DNA of 64,000 nt from Bacteroidales bacterium (lineage in GTDB: Bacteria; Bacteroidota; Bacteroidia; Bacteroidales; UBA932). The stretch is from the NCBI GenBank assembly GCA_017631435.1, contig JAGBTG010000031.1:62001-126000 (forward strand), given 5' to 3'. Under the pieces are notes generated by a model. That model was not told the origin of the DNA and made no database searches. It was given only the letters and a program-made list of their open reading frames with translations. Position numbers and translations under genes: made by a program. Position 1 is the first letter of the stretch. Every line of letters begins with the position of its first letter. This document shows positions 34,153-42,836 of the stretch, piece by piece.

Positions 34153-35871
34153 TCAGTATTTCAGTGAGCTGCCTCCAATAAACTCCCTCATCACGGATGT
34201 CGGAGGTACAGCTGCGTGCTCTGCAGGTGTCATCTCCACTATGTATGAGAGGAACTTGAGCAGTCTGAGACTCTCTGCATATGCAGGAGAGGTGGGCTGT
34301 ATTCTTCTGAGCAGAGGCTCGGCATAATGCTTGAGCAGCGGTAACTCATAAATGAGAGATGAGTTGAACATTGCATCTGCATACTCCTGATAAGGGAAAA
34401 TGTTCTTGTATTCCCCTCTGTGTACGCTTGCCCATCTGATGATGGTCTGTTCTGCACTTGTTCCCCTGAAGCTGTTGTCTCTCACCATTCTTCTCAACAT
34501 CCTGTTGTCTGTAGTGGAAATGGAGTTGTTCTCGTCAATTGAAAGGGACGTAAGTGCCGATGCGTATACCTTGAACTTACGTTTGTTGTCTATGGCTGCG
34601 GTAAGTGTAGGGTTCAGGGCATGGATTCCCTCCATAATAAGGATATCATTGGGCTTCATGGATGTTTTTTTGCCGGTAAAGTACTTCTTTCCTTCGGCAA
34701 AGTTGAATACAGGAATGTCTACCTCCTCACCATCCATCAGCTGGTTGAGCTGTGTGTTGAGCAGTTCAAGGTCCATAGCCTCAACGCACTCAAAATCATA
34801 GTTTCCGTTTTCGTCTTTTGGTGTAAGTTCCCTGTCAACGAAATAGTTGTCCATTGCCAATACTACAGGGTTGAGCCCCAGAACTTTAAGATGCAGTGCT
34901 ATGCGCATTGAAGTGGTGGTTTTTCCGCTGCTGGAAGGTCCTGCAAGCAGCACCAGTTTCACCTGGTCCTTGCGCTTGTATATCTGGTCTGCAATCTCAG
35001 CATACTTGCGCTCATGCAGTGCCTCTGCAATCTGGATTACCTGGCTGCTGTATCCGTGTGTGATGGCGCTGTTTATGGTAGTGATGTCACTTACCCCAAT
35101 AATCTTGCACCAGTCTGAATTCTCCTTGAACACGTTGAACAGTTTCTCCTGATATTTTACAGATGTCAGATCATATGGAGGCATGTTTGCCGGGAACTGT
35201 ACGCAGAATCCCTTGTTGTATTTGATGAGGTTGAACTTTCTTACCTGGCCGGTAGTATGGAGCATAGGACCATAGAATGTGTCTGCATAGTCTCCAAGAA
35301 AATATACAGACACAAAGAAACAGCCCAATGACTTTATGAGGTCTGCCTTGCAGAACTGTCTGTTGGCCTGGAACAGTGTAACAGCCTCTTCATTGCTCAT
35401 CTTCTTCTTTACAATTGGAATATTTGCGTCAATTATCTCCTGCATCCTCTGTTTTACGGCAGCAACCTCCTCTTCAGTAAGTTCCTGTACTGTTTCCATT
35501 CTTATCTTAAGGATGTCCTCACGGTCGAATGATGCCGGTGCGTCGCAAAGTTCACCGTAGTTTCCGTTAGGCAGGGTGTAGTCCAGTATCAGCTGCTTGT
35601 GGGGATACAGCTCGGTGATGGCCTTCTGTAGGATAAAGAAAAGGGTACGCTTATAGCATCTGCGGCCGTCTGAACTGGTGTAGTCTATAAACTCAATGGA
35701 GTGGGCCATGTAAAGTTCGTAGCTGAGTTCTTTCAGCTGGTTGTCGACATGTGCAGCCAGGGCCTTTACCCCAATGCTCTCCATAAAGTCAACGAGTCTG
35801 GTACCAGGGTCAACTTCGTAGAATTGTTCTGTGTTCTTGCAGTAGATTCTTATCTTTTCCATATAGGTCAT
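34153..35871 (-). CDS. Nucleoside kinase: TGS domain fused to uridine kinase/PRK domain
   Basis: About 572 residues. The N-terminal part resembles the TGS and second additional domain of threonyl-tRNA synthetase (residues ~5-200); the C-terminal half is a uridine-kinase/phosphoribulokinase-like P-loop domain with LLAGPSSSGKTT and the ILIMEGIHALNP strand. This fusion is common in Bacteroidota and Firmicutes. I chose ATG 35871, which overlaps the stop of the EnvC-like gene (TAATG); ATG 35862 is also possible. The phosphorylated substrate is presumed to be uridine/cytidine. It is third in the minus-strand operon TPR, EnvC-like, kinase. Confidence 0.9.
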   Translation of the reverse strand: MTYMEKIRIYCKNTEQFYEVDPGTRLVDFMESIGVKALAAHVDNQLKELSYELYMAHSIEFIDYTSSDGRRCYKRTLFFILQKAITELYPHKQLILDYTLPNGNYGELCDAPASFDREDILKIRMETVQELTEEEVAAVKQRMQEIIDANIPIVKKKMSNEEAVTLFQANRQFCKADLIKSLGCFFVSVYFLGDYADTFYGPMLHTTGQVRKFNLIKYNKGFCVQFPANMPPYDLTSVKYQEKLFNVFKENSDWCKIIGVSDITTINSAITHGYSSQVIQIAEALHERKYAEIADQIYKRKDQVKLVLLAGPSSSGKTTTSMRIALHLKVLGLNPVVLAMDNYFVDRELTPKDENGNYDFECVEAMDLELLNTQLNQLMDGEEVDIPVFNFAEGKKYFTGKKTSMKPNDILIMEGIHALNPTLTAAIDNKRKFKVYASALTSLSIDENNSISTTDNRMLRRMVRDNSFRGTSAEQTIIRWASVHRGEYKNIFPYQEYADAMFNSSLIYELPLLKHYAEPLLRRIQPTSPAYAESLRLLKFLSYIVEMTPAEHAAVPPTSVMREFIGGSSLKY

Positions 35872-37166
35872 TATTTTTTCAACCACAGTTCAGGGTTCTG
35901 TTTTGTGGTTCCGTTCCATAATTCAAAATGTAGTGTGGCGGTGCTGCCCATAGGATCGAGCGCTCCCAGAAAGGTTCCGGTTGAAACCTTGTCCCCAACT
36001 TTCACCACTACTGTTGTAAGTTTGCAGTAGAAGGTGAAATAGTTGCCGTGCTGAACCAGGATACACTGGTTGTATCCTGGAATTGCAATCACCTGTTTCA
36101 CAACTCCGTCAAACACAGCCTTCACATTGCTTCCCGGTTTTGTTGAGATGTTTATTCCGTTGTTGAACGGAAGTTTCACATTCTTGAGAGTAGGGTGAGG
36201 ATGCTCACCAAATTTCTCCACAATCACACCAGATGCAACCGGGAAAGGAAGTTTCCCCTTGTTGAGGGCAAAGCTTCCCGACAGCTGTACAGTTTCTGCA
36301 GAGGCGGGTGCTGGAGCCTCCTTAGGATGGGATGCCTGATTCTCAGTGGCGGTCTGTTGCTGTTGTGCAGCATTTGCCGCTCTCAGCGAGTCTGTCCTTT
36401 TCTGTTCCCTGGCCCTCTTCTGTTCCTTCTCTATCTCCTGTGCAATCATCCTCTCCACCTGTCTGGCCAGCCTGTCGGCCTCCTGCCTTTTCTTGGCAAG
36501 TTCTTTCCTGTATTGGCTCTGTTTGCTGTCCAGCGATTTTGCAAAGGCCTGCGACTGCTTTTCCTCTGCGGTAAGGGACTTGTATTCTTTTGTCCTGGAA
36601 GCCTGGGCCGCTATAGCGCTGCTGCGGAGTTTCTTTACTTCCTTTATCTGGGCATCAAGTTCCTCTTTCAGCCCGCGTATTTTTTCTGCTTGGCCGTTGA
36701 TTGCCTTGGAGTAGTTCTTCAGGTAGCTCCATCTCCTGTATCCCTGTTCCATATTGTCGCTTGCCAGGATATACATGAACCAGAGCCTTGAATCCCTGTG
36801 CTTGTATGCATTGTATACCATGTTGCGGTAATGCATCTCCAGGGTGTCCAGCCTTTGTTCCAGTACTTTTATCTGCTGTTGTGATGCGGCAATTGCATTA
36901 TTGTGCCGGATAATCTGCCGGTCAAGTTCAGCAATGAGCGATTTCCTTCCGGCTATCTTGCTCCTGATGAGGACAAGTTCTTCAAGGGTGCTGGACTGTT
37001 GCTTTTTTACAGATGCTATCTGGCTGTCGAGAAAAGAGATGTCTGCTTCCAGCTTTTCAACCTTCTTTTTTTGTGCCTCAATCTCCTCCGTTTGGGCATA
37101 GGCACTGCCTGCCATACCAAAAAAGGCCAGCATCAGGATGCATGATATGAGTTGGAAGCGGGTCAT
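35871..37166 (-). CDS. EnvC/NlpD-like murein hydrolase activator with degenerate LytM domain
   Basis: A 431-residue periplasmic protein: signal peptide 1-24, long coiled coil (about 26-250, Lys/Glu/Gln-rich), Pro/Ala/Gln linker, and an M23/LytM domain over the last ~130 residues. In catalytic M23 enzymes zinc is held by HxxxD and HxH. Here the first site reads NNGINIST, without the His and Asp, and the YFTFYCKL strand lacks its usual His, while LHFELW keeps one His. It is therefore probably an activator of amidases in cell separation rather than an enzyme. TPR gene is 2 bases upstream. Confidence 0.9.
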   Translation of the reverse strand: MTRFQLISCILMLAFFGMAGSAYAQTEEIEAQKKKVEKLEADISFLDSQIASVKKQQSSTLEELVLIRSKIAGRKSLIAELDRQIIRHNNAIAASQQQIKVLEQRLDTLEMHYRNMVYNAYKHRDSRLWFMYILASDNMEQGYRRWSYLKNYSKAINGQAEKIRGLKEELDAQIKEVKKLRSSAIAAQASRTKEYKSLTAEEKQSQAFAKSLDSKQSQYRKELAKKRQEADRLARQVERMIAQEIEKEQKRAREQKRTDSLRAANAAQQQQTATENQASHPKEAPAPASAETVQLSGSFALNKGKLPFPVASGVIVEKFGEHPHPTLKNVKLPFNNGINISTKPGSNVKAVFDGVVKQVIAIPGYNQCILVQHGNYFTFYCKLTTVVVKVGDKVSTGTFLGALDPMGSTATLHFELWNGTTKQNPELWLKK

Positions 37167-37168
37167 CC

Positions 37169-38884
37169 TTATTTCTTCAGTTGTGCTTTTCTCTCCTTGA
37201 TTTTCTCTTCTATGCCAAGGGTGTTGTCAAGATTTTTTGCCTGGTTCCAGTAGATGAAAGCCAGGTCGTGCTCGCCAAGTTTGAAGAGCACCTCTGCATA
37301 ATGGTCCAATATGTCGGCATTTTCAGTACCTCCGTACAGCAGGGCATGCTTGAACTGCGCCTTGGCCTCCAGCGGCTTGTCCATAAGGAAGAGGATCCAT
37401 CCAAAAGTATCGAGATATGTCGGATTGTCGGGCTCAGTCTCAATGGTCTTGCGGCTCATTTGGTAGGCTTTTTTCAGGTTCTTCCCTTCCAAAGCCAGGT
37501 AATAGGCATAGTTGTTGAGCGCTCCAATCTCGTTAGGGTTGATCTTGAGCACTTTGTTGTAGTATGAGAATGCGGTCTTGCTCTCCTTTTTGTCGTAATG
37601 GAGGTCTGCAAGGAGAGTGTATGCAAGAATAAGTGTTGCCGTATCTTTTCCGGCAAGGGCTATCTTTTCCAGCTCCCTATATGACTCAATGGCCTTTTCT
37701 GTCTTGCCGGTCTGGAAACGGGCAATTCCTCTCAGTTGGGTAAAGTCCTTGTCGCCAGGGAACTGCTCCAATGCCATTGTTGATGCCTCCTCAAGGTTGT
37801 CCCACTCCTGCAGCTGGTAAAGGGCAACGATATAGGTTGCCAACAGGCTGTAGTCGTCGGGATAAAGTTTATGGTTCTTCATGAGGAGTTCCTTGCCCTT
37901 CTCCTTGTTTCCCCTTTCAACATAATATGAAGCCAGGAACAGGTTGGCTGTGGTATCCGCTGGATGGGCAGCTTCAATGCCCAGCATTGCCGAATCCAAC
38001 TGGTATTTGAACCTGTTGATGAAATTGGGAATCTGGAAAATCTGTTTCAGATAGTCAATTTTCATCCCCGGATTTATTGTAGGATTGGCCAGAAACGGGC
38101 AGATATCTTCAAAGTATGCCGGAAAATTGCCGTTGGCACGGTGCACCTCTGCTCTGCCGTACATGGCAGGGGCACACTCCTTGTCTGCTTCCAGAGCTTT
38201 GTTGTAGTATATTATTGCCAGTGAATCCTTGTAGCGGTTTGCATACATGTCTCCAATTACGCATGCGATTCGCGGACTATTGAACTCCTTGTCAAACTCC
38301 ACAAGATAGTTGAGGGCTTTCTCCCAGTCCTGTTCCATCCTGAAGATGTTGTAGTAAGTCATGGCAATGGCCTCGCTCTTTCCCTGTACCGCCTCAATCT
38401 TTTCCAGCATCTCCTTGGCCTGGGTTGTCTGCTGGGTGCCAAGATAAAGGTTTACAAGGCTGTAGTATACGGCAGATTTTTTAGGATACATCTCAAGAAG
38501 TTCCTCATAAATCTTTATTGCCTCTGCAATCTTGTTGTGTTTGATGTAAAGTTGCCCCAGTGTCTCCCTGTACCAGAAATTCTCCGGATCCAGTTCAATT
38601 CCCTTTTTTAAGTACAATTCTCCCGACGGGGCATCATCACTTTTAATGGCAATGTTTGCCAGGTAATAGTACGCAGCGTCATTGTTGGGGCTGATTGCAG
38701 CCAGTTTCTGCAGATGTTCCCTGGCCTTGCCGTAATTTCCGCTGTTGTACTCCTTGAGCCCGTTGAACAGCAGGGCTGTTGCCGTGCTGTCGGTTTTCTT
38801 CTGCTGAGCGTAACCTGCAGAGGGGACAAACACTGCAGCTGCAATGAAAAGGGCAGTGCAGATCAATAGTGTATGCAGTTTCAT
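37169..38884 (-). CDS. Exported tetratricopeptide-repeat protein
   Basis: A 571-residue protein with a signal peptide (1-26, cut after GYA), then about a dozen helix pairs with TPR signatures (for example YYLANIAIKSDDAPSGELYL, AYYYLANIA, NPNEIGALNNYAYYLAL). A DTFGWILFLMDKPLEAKAQF repeat near the end is typical of large periplasmic TPR proteins of Bacteroidota. It probably serves as a protein-protein scaffold. First of three tightly packed genes with the EnvC-like and TGS-kinase genes. A -7-like box TACATTTG is on the minus strand at 38911-38918. Confidence 0.88.
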   Translation of the reverse strand: MKLHTLLICTALFIAAAVFVPSAGYAQQKKTDSTATALLFNGLKEYNSGNYGKAREHLQKLAAISPNNDAAYYYLANIAIKSDDAPSGELYLKKGIELDPENFWYRETLGQLYIKHNKIAEAIKIYEELLEMYPKKSAVYYSLVNLYLGTQQTTQAKEMLEKIEAVQGKSEAIAMTYYNIFRMEQDWEKALNYLVEFDKEFNSPRIACVIGDMYANRYKDSLAIIYYNKALEADKECAPAMYGRAEVHRANGNFPAYFEDICPFLANPTINPGMKIDYLKQIFQIPNFINRFKYQLDSAMLGIEAAHPADTTANLFLASYYVERGNKEKGKELLMKNHKLYPDDYSLLATYIVALYQLQEWDNLEEASTMALEQFPGDKDFTQLRGIARFQTGKTEKAIESYRELEKIALAGKDTATLILAYTLLADLHYDKKESKTAFSYYNKVLKINPNEIGALNNYAYYLALEGKNLKKAYQMSRKTIETEPDNPTYLDTFGWILFLMDKPLEAKAQFKHALLYGGTENADILDHYAEVLFKLGEHDLAFIYWNQAKNLDNTLGIEEKIKERKAQLKK

Positions 38885-39023
38885 ATATAATTGTCTTTTG
38901 TTCTGTTATACAAATGTAACAAATTCTGTGCTACCTTCTGTTTGTGCCACTAATAAAGGTTGATTTTATTTCCGATTTGCAACTTTTATTGTCAAATTTG
39001 CATCTATTAATATAGGCTGACAA

Positions 39024-39584
39024 ATGGTTGTATCCTGGACTGTAGAGGGCAATGAGGCTGAACTTATAGCCCAGTGCCTCAAGAATGATGCTTTGGCCCA
39101 GAAGCATATGTATGAGTGGCTTGCGCCGCGCATGCATGCTTTGTGCTTGAGGTATATTGCAGACAGGGAGGCGGCCAGGGATGTCCTTCACGACGGATTC
39201 ATAACCCTTTTCTCCAAGCTCGACACCTATAAGGGTGAGGGCTCTTTTGAAGGTTGGGCCAGGAGGATATTCATAACGGCATCGCTGATGTATCTGAGAA
39301 AGAATGATATCTTAAAGCACGCAGACCAGCTGGAGGAGGCCGGTGAGCAGGTGCCGTATGATTCCGGCATTGTGGAACAGATGGATGCCAGGATGCTTAT
39401 GGATCTTGTACAGGAGATGCCTGCCGGATTCAGGACAGTTTTCAACATGTATGCGGTGGAGGGATATTCACATCAGGAGATTGCACAGGAACTTGGAATT
39501 ACAGAAGGCGGTTCAAGATCCCAGTTGAGCAGGGCAAAAATTTGGCTGAAAGAGAAACTGAAGGAGTACAATATAGATGGCTAA
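39024..39584 (+). CDS. ECF-type RNA polymerase sigma factor
   Basis: A 186-residue sigma-70-family factor with only regions 2 and 4. Region 2: AARDVLHDGFITLFSKLDTY and FEGWARRIFITASLMYLR (about 55-98). Region 4: the helix-turn-helix YSHQEIAQELGITEGGSRSQ (about 147-168). It overlaps the next gene by 8 bases; that gene encodes a one-membrane-span protein with a C-terminal barrel-like domain, likely its regulator or partner. No FecR-type anti-sigma gene is adjacent. Target promoters are unknown. Confidence 0.95.
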   Translation: MVVSWTVEGNEAELIAQCLKNDALAQKHMYEWLAPRMHALCLRYIADREAARDVLHDGFITLFSKLDTYKGEGSFEGWARRIFITASLMYLRKNDILKHADQLEEAGEQVPYDSGIVEQMDARMLMDLVQEMPAGFRTVFNMYAVEGYSHQEIAQELGITEGGSRSQLSRAKIWLKEKLKEYNIDG

Positions 39585-40782
39585 AAGGGAATTTGACGAA
39601 ATAAAGGAGAAGCTGTATGACCACGAGGTGCCTGTAGATGCGGAACTGTGGCCGGATATACAGGATAGCCTGCGCAGAAGAAGGATACGCAAGTTGTTTT
39701 GTCGTGTTCTTTCCTCAGCTGCGGTGATTGCAGCCATATTCCTGGCCATTACATCTGTAGACATGCGAAAGGTGAGGGACCTTGAATACTTTGCGCAGAT
39801 GATTTCTTCAATGCCTGTTCAGACTGCAGTTGTGGAGAGCAATGTGCAGAGAGAAATTATCCCTTTGGGGCAGGACCATCCCCAAGAAATGACAGATACA
39901 TGTGAGGATATTCCGCTGCCATCCCGCACGGCAGGCCTACCGATGCAGGAGCCTTATGAAACATCGGTGAAGGTTTTGGATGGACGCAGTGATGCAGAGG
40001 AGATGCCGGTTGCGGCTGTTGCTAAAACTGATGCTGTTGCTGAAGCTGTTTCTGTTGCTGATGAAGAAGATGATGCCTTGTCTCAGCAAGTGAATGCAAC
40101 CGTGGGCGAGGAGTATTATGATGATTGGACAGAACTGTTGCCGGATGAAAAGGGGAAAGGAAAAAGATATGCCATGGCATTCAATGGCGGACTTATGCCC
40201 GGCAGTTCGGCAAGCGTTGACGGCTCAAGAATTATGGCTGCGAGTGCGGCAAACGGTGTCCATCACGGGTATATGGTTGAACAGGTTTCAGATACTGAAT
40301 ATTCGCTTCCGCTGAATCTTGGAGTGCAGCTTCAGTTTCCAATAGGAGAAAAATTGTCTTTGGGGGCAGGTGTGAGCTATACTATGCTCAGGAGCAAGTT
40401 CGACTGTCTGGTAAACAAGGTGAGGTACAACGGCCAGCAGACACTGCATTATATTGGAATTCCTGTAAATGTATACGGGATGGTTGCCCAGAGAGAAAAT
40501 TTCATCTTCTATATCAATGGCGGTGCAATGATAGAGAAAGGACTGAGGGCAAAATACAAGTTCAGCAGCTACAAGGATTCACACTGCCACTCAACAGAGA
40601 TTGACGGGCTCCAGTTCTCCATAAATGCCGGCTTGGGTGTAGAGTATAAATTTGCAGACTATATGGGACTCTATTTTGAGCCCAACATAATCTATTTCAC
40701 AAATTCAGATGTGCAGTACAGCATAAGGACAGACCAACCGTTGCAGATAAAGGCTGAACTGGGATGCAGGTTCCACTTCTAG
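39577..40782 (+). CDS. Membrane protein with cytoplasmic helix, single TM and OmpA/PorT-like beta-barrel domain
   Basis: A 401-residue protein coupled to the ECF sigma gene. Residues 1-40 are a charged helix, like the sigma-binding part of anti-sigma factors. Residues 41-60 form one hydrophobic segment. A long acidic, Ala/Val-rich linker reaches about 190. The rest looks like an outer-membrane beta-barrel (LGVQLQFPIGEKLSLGAG, LGVEYKFADYMGLYFEPN, final CRFHF). A protein spanning from cytoplasm to outer membrane would be remarkable; similar fusions occur beside sigma genes in Bacteroidota. Its stop is palindromically shared with tsaE (CTAG at 40779-40782). Confidence 0.8.
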   Translation: MAKREFDEIKEKLYDHEVPVDAELWPDIQDSLRRRRIRKLFCRVLSSAAVIAAIFLAITSVDMRKVRDLEYFAQMISSMPVQTAVVESNVQREIIPLGQDHPQEMTDTCEDIPLPSRTAGLPMQEPYETSVKVLDGRSDAEEMPVAAVAKTDAVAEAVSVADEEDDALSQQVNATVGEEYYDDWTELLPDEKGKGKRYAMAFNGGLMPGSSASVDGSRIMAASAANGVHHGYMVEQVSDTEYSLPLNLGVQLQFPIGEKLSLGAGVSYTMLRSKFDCLVNKVRYNGQQTLHYIGIPVNVYGMVAQRENFIFYINGGAMIEKGLRAKYKFSSYKDSHCHSTEIDGLQFSINAGLGVEYKFADYMGLYFEPNIIYFTNSDVQYSIRTDQPLQIKAELGCRFHF

Positions 40783-41213
40783 TCCTCAATCTCCACTGTC
40801 CTGTTCCCTTCGGCATCTGCATATACAAACACCTTGAAACAGTCGTCGGGAAGAATTTCACGGATCTTCTCAGGCCACTCTATAAGGCAGATTCCATCCC
40901 CTCCAAAATATTCGTCGGTTCCAATGTCGTAGGCTTCCGAGATATTGTTTATCCTGTAGAAATCAAAATGATACACCGGGAATCCCTTTGCGCTGCGGTA
41001 CTCGTTCACAATGGTGAAGGTAGGGCTGTTCACATCATCCTCAACCCCCAATGCCCTGCAGATGGCTTTTATGAATGTGGTTTTGCCGGCACCCATCTGT
41101 CCAAAGAATGCAAAGATGTTGCTCTGCAACGGTGATGCGGATGCGTAAGCTATGAACTCGCGGGCAGCCTGGTCGATCTCTGCCAGACTCTTTATCTGTA
41201 TTGTTGTTGCCAT
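40779..41213 (-). CDS. tsaE: tRNA threonylcarbamoyladenosine biosynthesis ATPase
   Basis: A 144-residue P-loop protein required with TsaB and TsaD for t6A37 in tRNA. Walker A FFGQMGAGKTTFIKA near 36-50, the conserved SPTFTIVNEY strand, YHFDFYRI and the LIEWPEKI Walker-B-like end are all present. Two bases separate it from the upstream YifB-like gene. It converges with the barrel-protein gene and shares a CTAG palindrome that serves as stop for both. A Sua5/YrdC-type enzyme for the first t6A step is encoded at 53907-54470. Confidence 0.96.
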   Translation of the reverse strand: MATTIQIKSLAEIDQAAREFIAYASASPLQSNIFAFFGQMGAGKTTFIKAICRALGVEDDVNSPTFTIVNEYRSAKGFPVYHFDFYRINNISEAYDIGTDEYFGGDGICLIEWPEKIREILPDDCFKVFVYADAEGNRTVEIED

Positions 41214-41215
41214 CT

Positions 41216-42736
41216 CTAAAACTCGTTTATGTTCAGCCGCAGCTGGATTGCTTTTGAAATATGCTCCAAAGATATAAAATCCTTCCCATCCAAATCCGCT
41301 ATGGTGCGCGATATTTTCAAAATTCTGCTGTACCCCCGGGCGGAGATCCCCTGCTTGGAGATATATGATTTGAGGAATGCCTGCTCCTTTGTACCAATCC
41401 TGCAGTATTCTGCAAGTTTTCCTGCAGGGATTCTGGCATTGGTATAGAAGTTCTCTCCCTTGAATCTGGCCAGTTGTATCTCCCTGGCACTCTTTACTCT
41501 TGCGGCAATTGCGCTGCTGGGCTCCTCCTCTTTTGCGGAAATTCCCACAATGTCGCTGGGAGGGACATTTTTAAGATTCAGCTGTATATCAATCCTGTCC
41601 ATTAATGGTCCCGACAGCTTTCCGGCATATTTCATTATGGCACTGGTTGAGCAGGTGCAGTTCTTCTTTGGGTCGTTGAGGTATCCGCAGGGGCAGGGGT
41701 TCATGGCGGCAATGAGCATGAATGAGGCGGGATAGCATACCCTGGTGCTGGCACGGCATACCTGGATACAGCAATCTTCCAGCGGTTGCCGGAGAATCTC
41801 AAGTGAAGCCCGTCCGAATTCTGCAATTTCATCTGCAAAGAGCACTCCGTTGTGGGCAAGCGACACCTCCCCGGGCATCCCCAAGCTACCTGCCAGGGCC
41901 TGTATGGTAGAGGTGTGGTGAGGGCTCCTGAACGGACGTTCCCGGATCAGCCCTCCACTATTTTTTAGCAGACCGGCTACAGAATATACGGTACTTGTTT
42001 CCAGGGCTTCGCTTTTGCTAAGAGGAGGGAGAATGGACGGCAAACATTTGGCCATCAGGGTCTTGCCGCAGCCAGGACTCCCTACGAGAATTGCATTGTG
42101 CCCGCCGGCAGCCGCTATCTCAAGCCCCTTTTTTGCAAGATGCTGACCTCTTACGTGGGCAAAATCATATTCCCACTCCTTTTTGGGCACATACTGCCGT
42201 TTTAGAGGTATGTATGAAGAGGCAGTTTCTGGAGAGGAAAGGATGTTCATAACATCACCCAGATGCCTTGCAGCAAAGACGGTAATCCCGTCTATATCGG
42301 CACACTCTGCTGCCGACTCCATTGGTAGGATACACCCCTTGAATCCTTGTGCAGCGGCATGCAGAGCCATAGGGAGTGCCCCTTCAGTGCCTCTAAGCGA
42401 GCCGTCGAGAGCCAACTCTCCAATTATCATAAACTCCTCCAGACAGAAGAAAGAGTTTTGCCCCGATGCGGCTACGATTCCCACAGCTATGGCCGTATCA
42501 AAGGCGGAACCCACCTTCTTGAGATTGGCAGGAGCAAGGTTGATGATTATCTTTTTGCCGGGAATCCTGTAGCCGAATTTGGCCAGTGCGCTTGAAATCC
42601 TCTGCTGGCTCTCCTTAATGGCGTTGTCTGCCAGTCCTACAAGATAAAAGCATATTCCATCCGAAACTTCCACTTCTACCGTAACGGTTGTAACCTCCAA
42701 ACCCCTACAGTTTGCACAATAGATTTTGCTGAGCAT
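41216..42736 (-). CDS. YifB/ComM-family Mg-chelatase-like AAA+ ATPase
   Basis: A 506-residue protein: an N-terminal Lon-protease-like (ChlI) domain (1-170), a Mg-chelatase-type AAA+ core with Walker A LVGSPGCGKTLMAK near 215 and ADEIAEF Walker B, and the C-terminal ChlI_C region. MNPCPCGYLND and CTCS are the cysteine cluster typical of the family. ComM homologues act as a hexameric helicase for branch migration during natural transformation. It is co-transcribed with tsaE (2-base gap). This matters for the over-represented 9-mer reported below, but presence of ComM alone does not prove competence. Confidence 0.93.
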   Translation of the reverse strand: MLSKIYCANCRGLEVTTVTVEVEVSDGICFYLVGLADNAIKESQQRISSALAKFGYRIPGKKIIINLAPANLKKVGSAFDTAIAVGIVAASGQNSFFCLEEFMIIGELALDGSLRGTEGALPMALHAAAQGFKGCILPMESAAECADIDGITVFAARHLGDVMNILSSPETASSYIPLKRQYVPKKEWEYDFAHVRGQHLAKKGLEIAAAGGHNAILVGSPGCGKTLMAKCLPSILPPLSKSEALETSTVYSVAGLLKNSGGLIRERPFRSPHHTSTIQALAGSLGMPGEVSLAHNGVLFADEIAEFGRASLEILRQPLEDCCIQVCRASTRVCYPASFMLIAAMNPCPCGYLNDPKKNCTCSTSAIMKYAGKLSGPLMDRIDIQLNLKNVPPSDIVGISAKEEEPSSAIAARVKSAREIQLARFKGENFYTNARIPAGKLAEYCRIGTKEQAFLKSYISKQGISARGYSRILKISRTIADLDGKDFISLEHISKAIQLRLNINEF

Positions 42737-42779
42737 TTTTATGGCAAAGTAAGGCTGCCCCGGCCTGAAAGGGTGCCAA

Positions 42780-42810
42780 AAAAAGAAAAAGGCACCTTAC
42801 AGGGGTGCCG
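42780..42810 (-). terminator. Terminator downstream of waaA
   Basis: GGCACC (42792-42797) / GGTGCC (42805-42810) hairpin. Read on the minus strand it is followed by TTTTTCTTTTTTT, and on the plus strand by a T-rich stretch as well. It separates waaA (ends 42837) from the YifB-like gene. Confidence 0.85.
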
Positions 42811-42836
42811 AATTTCTTTTTTTAAAAAGAGCAATT

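Noticed and set aside
36195..36791. 198-codon frame opposite the EnvC-like gene (and similar long antisense frames at 46145, 55670, 30101)
   Set aside because: Each lies wholly inside a well-supported gene on the other strand and lacks recognisable domains.
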